From Burkholderiales bacterium (lineage in GTDB: Bacteria > Pseudomonadota > Gammaproteobacteria > Burkholderiales > Burkholderiaceae_C), in contig JAGWVB010000009.1 of the NCBI GenBank assembly GCA_018971105.1, positions 1-37,281 of the forward strand: a stretch of DNA of 37,281 nucleotides. Direction: 5' to 3'. The translations under genes were made by a program, and so were the position numbers. Positions 1 through 8,603 of this stretch are shown one piece after another. Under the pieces are notes generated by a model, which saw only the letters and a program-made list of their open reading frames with translations, ran no database searches and had not been told where the DNA came from. Each line of letters starts with the position of its first letter. Position 1 is the first letter of the stretch.

Positions 1-1
1 G

Positions 2-1425
2 CTGTGCGGTGCCGGCGCGGCCGCCGCGGCCGAGACCCGCCCCGGCCTGCGCGCCTGCCGCCTCGACGGCGTCGAACACGAGGCCTGGTGCGGCAGCCTG
101 CAGCGCCCGCTCGACCCGGCGGCGCCGCGGGGCACGCAGATCGAGATCCATTACGCCGTCCTGCCGGCGCTGGCCCGCAACCGCCAGGCCGACGCCGTCT
201 TCGTCTTCGCCGGCGGCCCGGGGCAGAGCGCGATCGAGCTCGCGGGTCCGATCGGCCAGCTGCTGGCGCGCCTGTCGAACCGGCGCGACATCGTGCTCGT
301 CGACCAGCGCGGCACCGGCCTGAGCGCGCCGCTGGCCTGCGACGACGACGCGCCGACCGAGCCGCTGGCGCTGTCGCTCGACGACCGGCGCATGATCGAG
401 CGCCTGCAGGCCTGCCGGCAGCGTCTGCAGCGCCTGCCCTGGGGCCGGCTCGACCTCTATCCGACCTGGATCGCGGTGCAGGACGTCGACGCCGTGCGGC
501 AGCGGCTCGGGTTCGACCGCATCGACCTGGTCGGCGCCTCGTACGGGACGCGGGCCGCGCTCGAATACCTGCGCCAGTTTCCGCGCGCCGTGCGCCGGGT
601 CGTGATCGACGGCGTGGCGCCGCCCGACATCGCGCTGCCGGCCTCGTTCTCGACCGACAACCAGGCGGCGCTGGACGCCCTGCTCGCGGCCTGCGATGGC
701 GCGGCCGATTGCCGGCGCCGCCACCCGAACCTGCACGCCGACTGGGAGGCGCTGCTCGCGCACCTGCCGCGCACGGTGGAGGTGACGCAGCCCGTGACGG
801 GCGTGCCCGAACGCTTGACGATGACGCGCGAGATGCTGCTCGAGCTGGTGCGCGCGCCGCTGTACGTGCCGGCGCTCGCGGCAGCGCTGCCGGCGGCGAT
901 CGAGGCCGCGGCGCGGGGCCGCTTCGACGCCCTCACCGGCCTGGCCAGCGCGCTCGGCGGTCAGGGCGATGCCAAGCTCTATGCCGGCATGCATTACTCG
1001 GTCGTCTGCGCCGAGGATGTGCCGCGCCTGCCGCTCGCGTCGGATCGCCCCGGGGTCGACTTCGGCGATGCCCTGGCGCGCCAGTACCGCGAGATCTGTG
1101 CCGACTGGCCGCGGGCGCGCATACCGGCCGCGTTCTATGCCATCCCGCCGTCGCGCGCCCCGGTGCTGCTGCTCTCGGGCGGCGCCGACCCGGTGACGCC
1201 GCCGCGCCACGCCGCGCGCGTCGCGCGCGCGCTCGGGCCGCTGGCGCGTTCGGTCGTCGTCGCGCATGCGGGGCATGGCGTGATGTCGCTGCCCTGCATG
1301 CGCGACGTCGTCTTCCACTTCATCGATGCCGAGGACGATGCGGCAGCGCTGCGCGTCGATGCGGGCTGCGCGCGCGACGTGCCGCGCCCGCCGGCCGCGA
1401 TCGTGGTCGGGGCACCGGGGGCGCC

Positions 1426-1429
<4 letters not shown>
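2..1429 (+). CDS. alpha/beta hydrolase, TAP/proline-iminopeptidase-like (5' end outside window)
   Basis: The reading frame is open at the left edge, so the true start and most of any signal peptide are missing. The visible N-terminus is Ala-rich, like the end of a Sec signal, which suggests export. An alpha/beta-hydrolase core follows: a GGPG oxyanion-type motif, VDQRGTG, the nucleophile elbow GASYG, the acid in SGGADPVTPP and the histidine in HAGHG. The set resembles exported tripeptidyl or proline-iminopeptidase-like hydrolases; the actual substrate cannot be read from sequence. The stop overlaps the start of the ABC ATPase gene (ATGA), so the two are probably translationally coupled and belong to one operon with the permease. 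Family call is firm; peptidase versus esterase activity is open. Confidence 0.85.
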
Positions 1430-2183
<754 letters not shown>

Positions 2184-2187
<4 letters not shown>

Positions 2188-3362
2188 GCGCGACGCTGCT
2201 GCGCGCCGGCTGGACCGTCTACCTCAAGGAGCTGGTCGATGCGCTGCGCGACCGGCGCACGCTCGCGATCGTGTTGCTGAGCTCGGTGGCAGTGGGGCCG
2301 CTGGTGCTGATGCTGGTCTCGACGCTGGCCGCGGGCAACGAGGCGCGCGCCGAGGCGCGCGTCGTCGTCGCCGACGGCATCGAGCGCGCGCCGACGCTGC
2401 GCAACTACATCGAACGCCAGACCTACACCATCCGCCCGGCACCCGCCGGTTACGAGCACCGGTTGCGCGAGGGCACGCTGGGCGATCCGGTGCTCGTCGT
2501 GCCGGCGCATTTCGAGGACGACCTCGTTGCCGCGAAGGCGCCGCGCCTGCTCGTCGTCAGCGCCAGCGGCAACCGGCGCGCGCAGGCGGGCAGCGCGGCC
2601 CTCGAGGGCCTGCTCGCCGGCTTCAACCGCGAGCAGGCGACGCTGCGGCTGGCGCTGCGCGGGGTCTCCCCGGCACTCGTCGAGGCGGTGCGGGTCGAGG
2701 ACCGCGACCTCGCGGACCCGGCCGCGCGCGCGGCCCAGCTCGCGACCATGGTGCCGTTCTTCGTGCTGATGGCCGTGCTCTACGGCGCCACCGGGGCCGC
2801 GCTCGACACCACGGCGGGCGAGCGCGAGCGCGGCTCGCTCGAGCCGCTGCTGATGAATCCGGTGCCGCGGCTGGCGCTGGCGCTGGGCAAATGGGGCGCC
2901 GTGGCCAGTGTCGCGATGCTGATCGCGCTGCTTTCCTGCCTGAGCTTCCTGCCCGGCCAATGGCTGCTGCGCAGCGAGACGCTGGCGGCGATGTTCCGCT
3001 ACGGCGTGGGCGACGCGGCGGCCTTCGTCGGCCTGCTGGTGCCGCTGGCGGGCATGCTGGCCGCGCTGCTGATGGCGATCGCGATCCGCTGCAAGTCGGC
3101 CAAGGAGGCACAGGCCAATGTCGCGTTGCTGCTGCTCGGCTTCTCGATGCTGCCGCTGGTGTCGGTGCTGGACCCGCAGGGCGACAAGGCCTGGCATTAC
3201 TGGGTGCCCGGGCTGGCGCAGACAGCCCTGATGGGGCGCGTGGTCAAGGGCGAGGCGCTGAGCTGGGCCGCGGTGCTGCCGTCATTCGGCGTCGGCGCCG
3301 TCGTCGTCGGCCTGGCACTGGCCTATGTCGTGCGCATGCTGCGACACGCGGCGCTGAAGTAG
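2184..3362 (+). CDS. natB: ABC-2 type permease, NatB-like
   Basis: A 392-residue membrane subunit partnering the ATPase encoded just upstream. The GTG start overlaps the natA stop (GTGA). A hydrophobic segment occurs near residues 26-48, followed by a long soluble, probably periplasmic region of about 150 residues, then a cluster of five or so hydrophobic helices in the C-terminal half. A large extracytoplasmic domain between helix 1 and the rest is typical of the NatB/YhaP branch of ABC-2 permeases. The motif TTAGERERGSLEPLL after the second helix is characteristic of this family. Substrate unknown. The gene converges on the minus-strand gene that ends 8 bases away. Confidence 0.86.
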
Positions 3363-3369
3363 CCCGGGC

Positions 3370-3789
3370 TCAGGACCAGGCGCGCGAATCGAGCGCGCGC
3401 TGGACCTCGCGCTGCCATGGCAGTTCGTGCAGCAGCTGGTTGAGGAAGCAGGCCGCTTCGTGCGCGGTCAGCACCTCGCCGCCGTCGCCGATGAGGCGCA
3501 GATTGGTGACGACCGACATCGGGTCGGCGATCGCGACCACGCCCTGCGTCAGCTCGACCCAGTCCCAGGCCATGCCGGCGGCGCCCCGGTCGCCCTGCGC
3601 CGCCCAGACGGTCTGGCCGGTGGCGGTTCCGGGCGCATCGTCGTAATGCGCGATGAGCGTGCTGAGGTGCTCGAAGCGAGCAGGCGTCGGCTCGCGAGCC
3701 TGCCACAATAGGGGCGGCCATGCGCGCAGCGACCAGGCGGTGGCGGGGAGCGGATGTCGAGTCGCAATACTGTTCGCGTTTTGCTGCAT
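3370..3789 (-). CDS. conserved-looking hypothetical protein, divergent from luxR
   Basis: A protein of about 139 residues that I do not recognise. It is Trp-rich and acidic, with no signal peptide and no obvious membrane segment. I chose the ATG at 3789 over an in-frame TTG at 3795; neither has a good ribosome-binding site. The start region faces the luxR promoter, and the roughly 90-base gap between the two starts holds a lux-box-like sequence, so co-regulation with luxR is possible. The 3' end nearly abuts the natB stop on the other strand, with a 10-base palindrome at 3361-3370. The amino-acid composition looks like a real protein rather than a GC-shadow frame, but support is modest. Confidence 0.6.
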   Translation of the reverse strand: MQQNANSIATRHPLPATAWSLRAWPPLLWQAREPTPARFEHLSTLIAHYDDAPGTATGQTVWAAQGDRGAAGMAWDWVELTQGVVAIADPMSVVTNLRLIGDGGEVLTAHEAACFLNQLLHELPWQREVQRALDSRAWS

Positions 3790-3823
3790 GGCCAAATGGT
3801 TGGGCAGCAGGGCAAAATCGGAA

Positions 3824-3843
3824 AGCTGTAAACCCTGTCAGGG
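3824..3843. promoter_or_regulatory. lux-box-like site in the luxR promoter region (weaker)
   Basis: The 20 bases AGCTGTAAACCCTGTCAGGG have the CTGT-N8-TCAG arrangement, one base off the CTGT-N8-ACAG core, and match the box at 4619-4638 at 13 of 20 positions. The site lies 35 bases upstream of the luxR ATG and between two divergent genes, a plausible place for autoregulation. Internal dyad symmetry is poor (4 of 10), and the right half is also a perfect small palindrome (CCCTG-T-CAGGG), so another protein could be the ligand. Confidence 0.4.
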
Positions 3844-3878
3844 CCACGGGCCGCAGGGTGGGGCGAGCGAGGAGAGTG

Positions 3879-4592
3879 ATGCTCTCGGGTGCATACACGA
3901 GCGTTCTGCAAAGCCGGAGTCGCGATGAACTTCGCGAAGAGATCGTGCGCTTCACGCGGGACCTCGGATTCGAGACCGTCACGGCGGTCACGATGGTCGA
4001 GCATGGGCTCGGGCGTAACGAGGTGTATATCGTCGACAACACGCCGGCAGCCTATGCCGAAGCTTATGTGGACCCGAACAACAGCAAACGGGATCCGGTG
4101 CTGCACCATTGCCGCCGCCAGTCGATGCCGATAGTCTGGAACCAGGCCACCTATGTCGAGCGCGGTGCGGGCGACCTGTGGGAGCATCAGGCGCGGTTCG
4201 GCTATCGAACCGGCATTGCAATGGCCCTGCATCTGCCCGAGGGCAAGCATTTCATGTTGGGCGTCGACCGTGATCAGCCCTTGCCCGGCAACAGCACCGA
4301 GTTGCAGCGTCTCGTCGCGGATCTCCAGCTATTCGCGGTGCATGCCCAGGATGCCGCGATGCGTTTGTTGCTGCCGCCGGCCCACCGGCCGGAACGGCCT
4401 GCACTGACGCCGCGCGAACTGGAATCGTTGCGCTGGACGATGGAAGGCAAGACGGCCTGGGAAGTCGGCGCGCTGCTCGGCATCAGCGAGCGGACGGCGG
4501 TGATGCATGTCAACAATGCGATGCACAAGCTCGATTGCGTCAGCAAACATCAGGCGGTGCTGAAGGCCCTGCGTCTCGGTCTGATCGACTGA
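3879..4592 (+). CDS. LuxR-family transcriptional regulator with autoinducer-binding domain
   Basis: A 237-residue quorum-sensing type regulator. Residues 15-165 form the autoinducer-binding domain and 172-237 the LuxR helix-turn-helix. Relative to TraR numbering nearly every hallmark is offset by exactly two: Y63 (TraR Y61), D72 (D70), W87 (W85), and E180, L184, G190 in the DNA-binding part. The one pocket change is Y59 where TraR has W57. The retained D72/W87 pair suggests binding of an acyl-homoserine lactone or a close analogue. The ATG at 3879 was chosen because AGGAG lies 4 bases upstream and the family fold starts there; the frame extends further 5' without family features. No luxI synthase is in the window. 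A lux-box-like dyad and a peptide/exporter operon follow immediately. Confidence 0.93.
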   Translation: MLSGAYTSVLQSRSRDELREEIVRFTRDLGFETVTAVTMVEHGLGRNEVYIVDNTPAAYAEAYVDPNNSKRDPVLHHCRRQSMPIVWNQATYVERGAGDLWEHQARFGYRTGIAMALHLPEGKHFMLGVDRDQPLPGNSTELQRLVADLQLFAVHAQDAAMRLLLPPAHRPERPALTPRELESLRWTMEGKTAWEVGALLGISERTAVMHVNNAMHKLDCVSKHQAVLKALRLGLID

Positions 4593-4618
4593 ATCGATTC
4601 GCTGCTCGCGCGCCCGTA

Positions 4619-4638
4619 ACCTGTAAGAGCTGACAGTT
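4619..4638. promoter_or_regulatory. lux box upstream of the secreted-peptide gene
   Basis: ACCTGTAAGAGCTGACAGTT has the perfect core CTGT-N8-ACAG and matches its own reverse complement at 7 of 10 half-site positions. It closely resembles LuxR-family boxes I recall from Burkholderia and Ralstonia quorum-sensing promoters. A TTCAAT hexamer at 4660-4665 could be the -10 element. Transcription would then start near 4671, placing the box centre at about -42, the standard class II activation position. The peptide ATG is 77 bases downstream and the luxR stop 27 bases upstream. Confidence 0.78.
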
Positions 4639-4714
4639 CCGTCGATGAATGTCCGCTGCTTCAATGCGTCCAATTCGTGCGGTTTTGCACGAACCACTCT
4701 GTCGGAGCCGCACC

Positions 4715-4879
4715 ATGAAGAGCCTTTTGAACCTCGTTCGCCGCACCCAAGTCGCACAACCCCTGAAGGCGCCGCAATTGCTGCCGGTGGCCGATCTCAA
4801 GAAGGTCGGCGGCGGATTGCCGCGCGTTGGCGGGCTGACCGGCAACTGTACCGTTTCGCCGTCGGGCGTGACGTCCTGA
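4715..4879 (+). CDS. double-glycine leader peptide precursor (54 aa), probable substrate of the adjacent C39 exporter
   Basis: The predicted precursor begins MKSLLNLVRRTQ and carries a textbook C39-type leader around residues 23-34: Leu at -12, Asp at -8, Leu at -7, Val at -4 and Gly-Gly at -2/-1 (LLPVADLKKVGGG). Cleavage after G34 leaves the 20-residue core LPRVGGLTGNCTVSPSGVTS, with one Cys, one Arg and many Gly/Ser/Thr. GGAG lies 7 bases before the ATG. The gene sits between a lux box and the genes for a HlyD adaptor and a C39 ABC exporter, which is the main reason to regard it as real. I do not recognise the core sequence. Function could be a signal peptide, a microcin or another secreted effector; no modification or immunity gene is adjacent. 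Confidence 0.82.
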   Translation: MKSLLNLVRRTQVAQPLKAPQLLPVADLKKVGGGLPRVGGLTGNCTVSPSGVTS

Positions 4880-4893
4880 GCCGGCGTCCCGGG

Positions 4894-4943
4894 CGGCCGC
4901 TGGAGGCGGCCGTGAAGTCCTTGCGGGCCGCTGATGCGGCCCG
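4894..4943 (+). other. two tandem stem-loops between peptide and exporter genes
   Basis: Hairpin 1 pairs CGGCCGC (4894-4900) with GCGGCCG (4906-4912) around a 5-base loop. Hairpin 2 pairs CGGGCCGC (4924-4931) with GCGGCCCG (4936-4943) around TGAT. Neither is followed by a T-run, so they are unlikely to be full intrinsic terminators. They could reduce read-through, protect the 3' end of the peptide mRNA, or hold the HlyD start region, which begins 7 bases later. Any of these would give more peptide than exporter. Confidence 0.6.
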
Positions 4944-4949
4944 TCGTCG

Positions 4950-6206
4950 TTGGTGGTAGCGAGTCCGCGTCCGCTGTTCCGGCCGGAGGCCATCGAGGCC
5001 CAGCGGCAGCAGTGGCTCGGCCGGGTCCAGCTCGCGCGACCGCTCGCTCTGGGTTGGATCACCGCCGGCGTGATCTGCACCGCGGTCGCCATCGGTGCGT
5101 TTCTCGCGCTGGCGCATTACACGCGCAAGACCACCGTGGCCGGGGTCCTCGTCCCCGACCGCGGGCTCATCCGCCTCGTGCCCGCGAGTGCCGGCACGGT
5201 CGTCGAACGCGATGTCGTCGAGGGGCAGTCGGTGCGGGCCGGGCAGACGCTCTTCATCCTCGCGCTGGCGCGGCCGCTGCTCGCCGATCCGGTGCAGTCG
5301 GAGGTGCGGCGCAGTCTCGACGAGCGCCGCAACAGCCTGAGCGCGGCCGTGCGGGAGCAGGAGGCGCTCGAGCGGACCCGGCTGGTGGCGCTGGACCGCC
5401 GGCTCGATGCGCTGGCCACCGAGCTCGTGCGCATCGATGCCGAGGCCGCGCTGCAGCAGCAGCGCATCGCGCTGGCCCAGCAGGCGCTGGCGCGGCTGCA
5501 GCAGTTGCAGGCGGACCATTTCATCTCGGCGGCGCAGGTGCAGACGAAGTCCGAGGAACTGCTGGGCCTGCAGGCGGCGGCGCAGGCGCTTGCGCGCCAG
5601 AAGGCGGCGCTGCAGCGTGACCGCGCCGAGATCGACGGCGAGCGGCGTGCATTGCCATTGCTCACCGGCAGCGCGGTCGGCGGCATCGAACGCGACCTCG
5701 CGCAGGCCGATCGCGAATCCGCCGAGCAGGATGCCGACCGGCACCTGCTGGTGCAGGCACCGCAGGCGGGCACCGTCGCGAGCGTGCTTGCCGAGGTCGG
5801 CCAGAGCGTATCGCCGGCTTCGGCCCTGGCGACCCTGGTCCCTGCCGGCTCGAAGCTGCAGGCCCGACTTTATGCTCCTGGCAGTGCCGTCGGCTTCGTC
5901 CAGGCCGGGCAGCTCGTGCGCATGCGCTACGAAGCCTTTCCGTACCAGAAATACGGCCAGCAGCTCGGCCATGTGGTCGAGGTCTCGCGCGTGCCGCTGG
6001 GCGCCGCCGAACTGGCGGCGCTGACCTTGCCCGCCGCCGGCGGCAGCTCCGAGCCCTTGTTCCGCATCACGGTGGCGCTGGATCGCCCCGCCGAGTCGAT
6101 GCCGCTGGCGGCCGGGATGCGGCTGCAGGCCGATGTCGTGCTCGAGCGTCGTCGGCTCGTGGCCTGGCTGTTCGAGCCGCTGGTGGGGCTGCGGAGGCGC
6201 TTGTGA
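4950..6206 (+). CDS. HlyD-family periplasmic adaptor (membrane fusion) protein
   Basis: About 418 residues, bridging an inner-membrane ABC exporter to an outer-membrane channel. A short cytoplasmic stretch precedes one transmembrane helix at about residues 32-55, then a first lipoyl half (AGTVVERDVVEGQSVRAG), a Gln/Ala/Leu-rich coiled coil at about 110-230, the second lipoyl half (APQAGTVASV) and a C-terminal beta domain. This matches adaptors that accompany C39-type bacteriocin and peptide exporters. The start is uncertain: TTG at 4950 or GTG at 4953, both with weak ribosome-binding sites and just after a hairpin. The stop overlaps the GTG of the exporter gene. No TolC-like channel is encoded nearby, so a housekeeping channel is presumably shared. 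Confidence 0.92.
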   Translation: MVVASPRPLFRPEAIEAQRQQWLGRVQLARPLALGWITAGVICTAVAIGAFLALAHYTRKTTVAGVLVPDRGLIRLVPASAGTVVERDVVEGQSVRAGQTLFILALARPLLADPVQSEVRRSLDERRNSLSAAVREQEALERTRLVALDRRLDALATELVRIDAEAALQQQRIALAQQALARLQQLQADHFISAAQVQTKSEELLGLQAAAQALARQKAALQRDRAEIDGERRALPLLTGSAVGGIERDLAQADRESAEQDADRHLLVQAPQAGTVASVLAEVGQSVSPASALATLVPAGSKLQARLYAPGSAVGFVQAGQLVRMRYEAFPYQKYGQQLGHVVEVSRVPLGAAELAALTLPAAGGSSEPLFRITVALDRPAESMPLAAGMRLQADVVLERRRLVAWLFEPLVGLRRRL

Positions 6207-8311
6207 TCGGTCGCCGGCACCGCGTTCCGGTCGTGCTGCAGACCGAGGCTGCCGAATGCGGCCTCGCCTGCCTCGTGATGGTCGCCGCGGCGCACGGGCT
6301 GGAAAGCGACCTGCCGACGCTGCGGCGGCGCTTCTCGCTCTCGCTCAAGGGCGTGACGCTGGCCGAGATGGTGCACATGGCGCATGGGCTGCAGTTCAAT
6401 GCGCGCGCGCTGCGGGCCGAGCTCGATGAGCTGAGCCAGCTTCAGCTGCCCTGCGTGCTGCATTGGGATCTGAGCCATTTCGTCGTCCTCGTCGGCTGGC
6501 GCGGCGGGCGCGCCGTGATCCACGATCCGGCGCGCGGCGAGCGCCGCGTCGGCATGGATGAGCTCTCGCGCCATTTCAGCGGTGTCGCGCTCGAACTGCT
6601 GCCGGCGGCCGGCTTCGTGCCCGCGGTGGAGCGCCGGCGCGTGACGCTGCGCCAGCTGATGGGTCCGGTGCTCGGACTCAGGCGCTCGCTGGGGCAGATC
6701 CTCGTGCTCGCGCTGGCGCTCGAATGCTTCACGCTGCTGAGTCCGTTCTTCATGCAATGGGCCGTCGATGGCGCGATCGTCAGTGCCGATCGCGATCTGC
6801 TGCTGACGCTGGGGCTGGGCTTCGGGCTGCTGGTCCTGATCCAGGGCGCGACCTCGCTCGCGCGCTCCTGGGCCGTACTGGTGCTGTCGGTCTCGCTCAA
6901 CCTGCAGTGGCTGGTCAATGTGTTCGCGCATCTGCTGCGGCTGCCGCTGGTGTGGTTCGAGAAGCGGCATATGGGCGACATCTGGTCGCGCTTCGGTTCG
7001 GTGCAGCAGATCCAGCGCACGCTGACGACGAGCTTCATCGAGGCCTTCCTCGACGGGCTGCTCGTGCTGTTGACGCTCGTGATGATGCTTGTGTACAGCG
7101 TTCCGTTGAGCGCGGTGGCGGTGACCGCGGTCGCTGCCTATGCGCTGCTGCGCTGGGCGCTGTATCGCCCCTTGCGCGCGGCGAGCGAGGAGGCGCTGGT
7201 GTTCGATGCCCGGCAGTCCAGCCATTTCCTGGAATCGCTGCGCGGCGTGCAGGCGATCAAGCAGTTCAACGCGCAAGGGGACCGGCAGTCGCGCTTCTCG
7301 AGCCTGGTCGTCGAGACGATGAATGCGCAGGTGCGGGTGCGCAAGCTCGAGCTCGCGTTCGCGGTCTGCAGCCGCGCGATCTTCGGGCTCGAGCGCGTGG
7401 CGGTGATCTGGATCGGCTCGCTGCTGGTGATGGACGGGCGCTTCTCGGTCGGGATGCTGTTCGCCTTCTTCTCGTACAAGGAGACCTTCGCGCTGCGCAC
7501 GAGCGCGCTCATCGACAAGGGGGTGGAGCTGACGATGCTGCGCCTGCAGGGCGAACGGCTCGCGGACATCGTGCTGACGGCGCCCGAGATCGTCGGCGGC
7601 GAGGTGCTGCGCCGCGGCGCCGCGGCGCCTGCGACCATCGAGTTGCGGGACATCCATTTCGCCTACAGCGACGGCGAGGACGAGGTGCTGCGCGGCGTGA
7701 GCCTGACGATCGAGGCTGGCGAGTCGGTGGCCATCGTCGGCCCCTCGGGTTGCGGCAAGACGACGCTGCTGAAGATCATGCTCGGCATTCTCGAGCCGAC
7801 GTCCGGACAGGTCCTGATCGGCGGCGTGCCGCTGGCGCGGATGGGTCTGCAGGCCTGGCGCGAGGAGGTCGGGGTCGTGATGCAGGACGAGCCGCTGTTC
7901 TCGGGGTCCATCGTCGACAACATCAGCTTCTTCGGTGCCGAGCCCGATTCGGAGCGCATCGAAGCGTGTGCTCGCATCGCCGCTGTACACGATGAAATCG
8001 AGGCGATGCCGATGGGCTACAACACCTTGATCGGCGATATGGGCACGGCGCTGTCGGGTGGGCAGAAGCAGCGCCTGCTGCTGGCGCGGGCGTTGTACAA
8101 GCAGCCGCGCTTCCTGATGCTGGACGAGGCCACGAGCGCGCTCGATGTCGACCGCGAGCGGACGGTGAACCAGGCGATCAGGCAGTTGGCGCTGACGCGG
8201 GTCATCGTCGCGCACCGGCCCGAGACCATCGCCTCGGCGGGCCGCGTGATCGCACTCAACGAGGGCCGCGTGGCGCAGGACCTGCGCAGCGTTCAGGGCA
8301 CGGCGCCCTAG
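6203..8311 (+). CDS. peptidase C39-containing ABC exporter (peptide processing and export)
   Basis: A 702-residue one-piece exporter. The N-terminal C39 cysteine protease has its catalytic set intact: Q13 and C19 in QTEAAECG, H92 in LSHFVVL and D108 in HDPARG. It should cut Gly-Gly leaders and is therefore catalytically competent, unlike C39-like domains of RTX exporters, which lack the Cys. About six membrane helices follow (residues 160-440). The ATPase domain carries Walker [10 protein letters not shown] near 513, signature LSGGQKQR near 616 and Walker B LMLDEATS near 639. The GTG start overlaps the HlyD stop. Its likely substrate is the double-glycine peptide encoded two genes upstream. 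The 3' end overlaps the convergent Cys-cluster gene by 4 bases. Confidence 0.95.
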   Translation: MIGRRHRVPVVLQTEAAECGLACLVMVAAAHGLESDLPTLRRRFSLSLKGVTLAEMVHMAHGLQFNARALRAELDELSQLQLPCVLHWDLSHFVVLVGWRGGRAVIHDPARGERRVGMDELSRHFSGVALELLPAAGFVPAVERRRVTLRQLMGPVLGLRRSLGQILVLALALECFTLLSPFFMQWAVDGAIVSADRDLLLTLGLGFGLLVLIQGATSLARSWAVLVLSVSLNLQWLVNVFAHLLRLPLVWFEKRHMGDIWSRFGSVQQIQRTLTTSFIEAFLDGLLVLLTLVMMLVYSVPLSAVAVTAVAAYALLRWALYRPLRAASEEALVFDARQSSHFLESLRGVQAIKQFNAQGDRQSRFSSLVVETMNAQVRVRKLELAFAVCSRAIFGLERVAVIWIGSLLVMDGRFSVGMLFAFFSYKETFALRTSALIDKGVELTMLRLQGERLADIVLTAPEIVGGEVLRRGAAAPATIELRDIHFAYSDGEDEVLRGVSLTIEAGESVAIVGPSGCGKTTLLKIMLGILEPTSGQVLIGGVPLARMGLQAWREEVGVVMQDEPLFSGSIVDNISFFGAEPDSERIEACARIAAVHDEIEAMPMGYNTLIGDMGTALSGGQKQRLLLARALYKQPRFLMLDEATSALDVDRERTVNQAIRQLALTRVIVAHRPETIASAGRVIALNEGRVAQDLRSVQGTAP

Positions 8312-8571
8312 CCTGTTTCCGGTCGGGTGGCCTGTTCCAGGCGCGTGAGCCAATGCATGGCCTGTGCGCGCGACGATCCGCACATCTCATCGGTCGGCTG
8401 CAGCGACACGCACACGGCTGGCCGTTCCGGGCAAGCGAAGAGCCGGCAACGGTGCTCGGCGTCGAGTTGCGGACAGGCCAGGCCCGCGGGCTTGCCTTGC
8501 GGCAGGCCCGGTATGGGCGAGCTGATCGAGGGCGCGGTGCAGCAGGCGGCACAGCCGTTTCGGCATTCCAT
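8308..8571 (-). CDS. YkgJ-family cysteine-cluster protein
   Basis: A small protein of 87 residues with the pattern typical of the YkgJ/Fe-S-or-zinc cysteine cluster family: C3, C7, C10 and C11 in [11 protein letters not shown], then ACPQLD and the cluster [14 protein letters not shown], and a late MCG. The Cys residues probably bind zinc or an iron-sulfur centre; the biological role of the family is poorly defined. The start is only 32 bases from the mnmG ATG on the other strand, so the two share a very short divergent promoter region. The stop overlaps the end of the C39 exporter gene by 4 bases. Confidence 0.78.
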   Translation of the reverse strand: MECRNGCAACCTAPSISSPIPGLPQGKPAGLACPQLDAEHRCRLFACPERPAVCVSLQPTDEMCGSSRAQAMHWLTRLEQATRPETG

Positions 8572-8591
8572 CGTCCGGATGCTAGGCCACC

Positions 8592-8597
8592 TAAAAT
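8592..8597 (+). promoter_or_regulatory. possible -10 element of mnmG
   Basis: TAAAAT matches the sigma-70 -10 consensus at 5 of 6 positions in an otherwise GC-rich 32-base divergent gap. It ends only 6 bases before the mnmG ATG, so transcription from it would begin at or next to the start codon. No good -35 is visible at 16-18 bases spacing. Confidence 0.35.
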
Positions 8598-8603
8598 CGA
8601 TGC

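Noticed and set aside
3720-3878. Longer N-terminus for the LuxR protein
   Set aside because: The extra 53 residues overlap the divergent promoter region, match no family feature, and the ATG at 3879 has a ribosome-binding site.
6203-8311. RTX-toxin (HlyB-like) exporter
   Set aside because: HlyB-type C39-like domains lack the catalytic Cys; here Q13, C19, H92 and D108 are all present, so it is a processing exporter.
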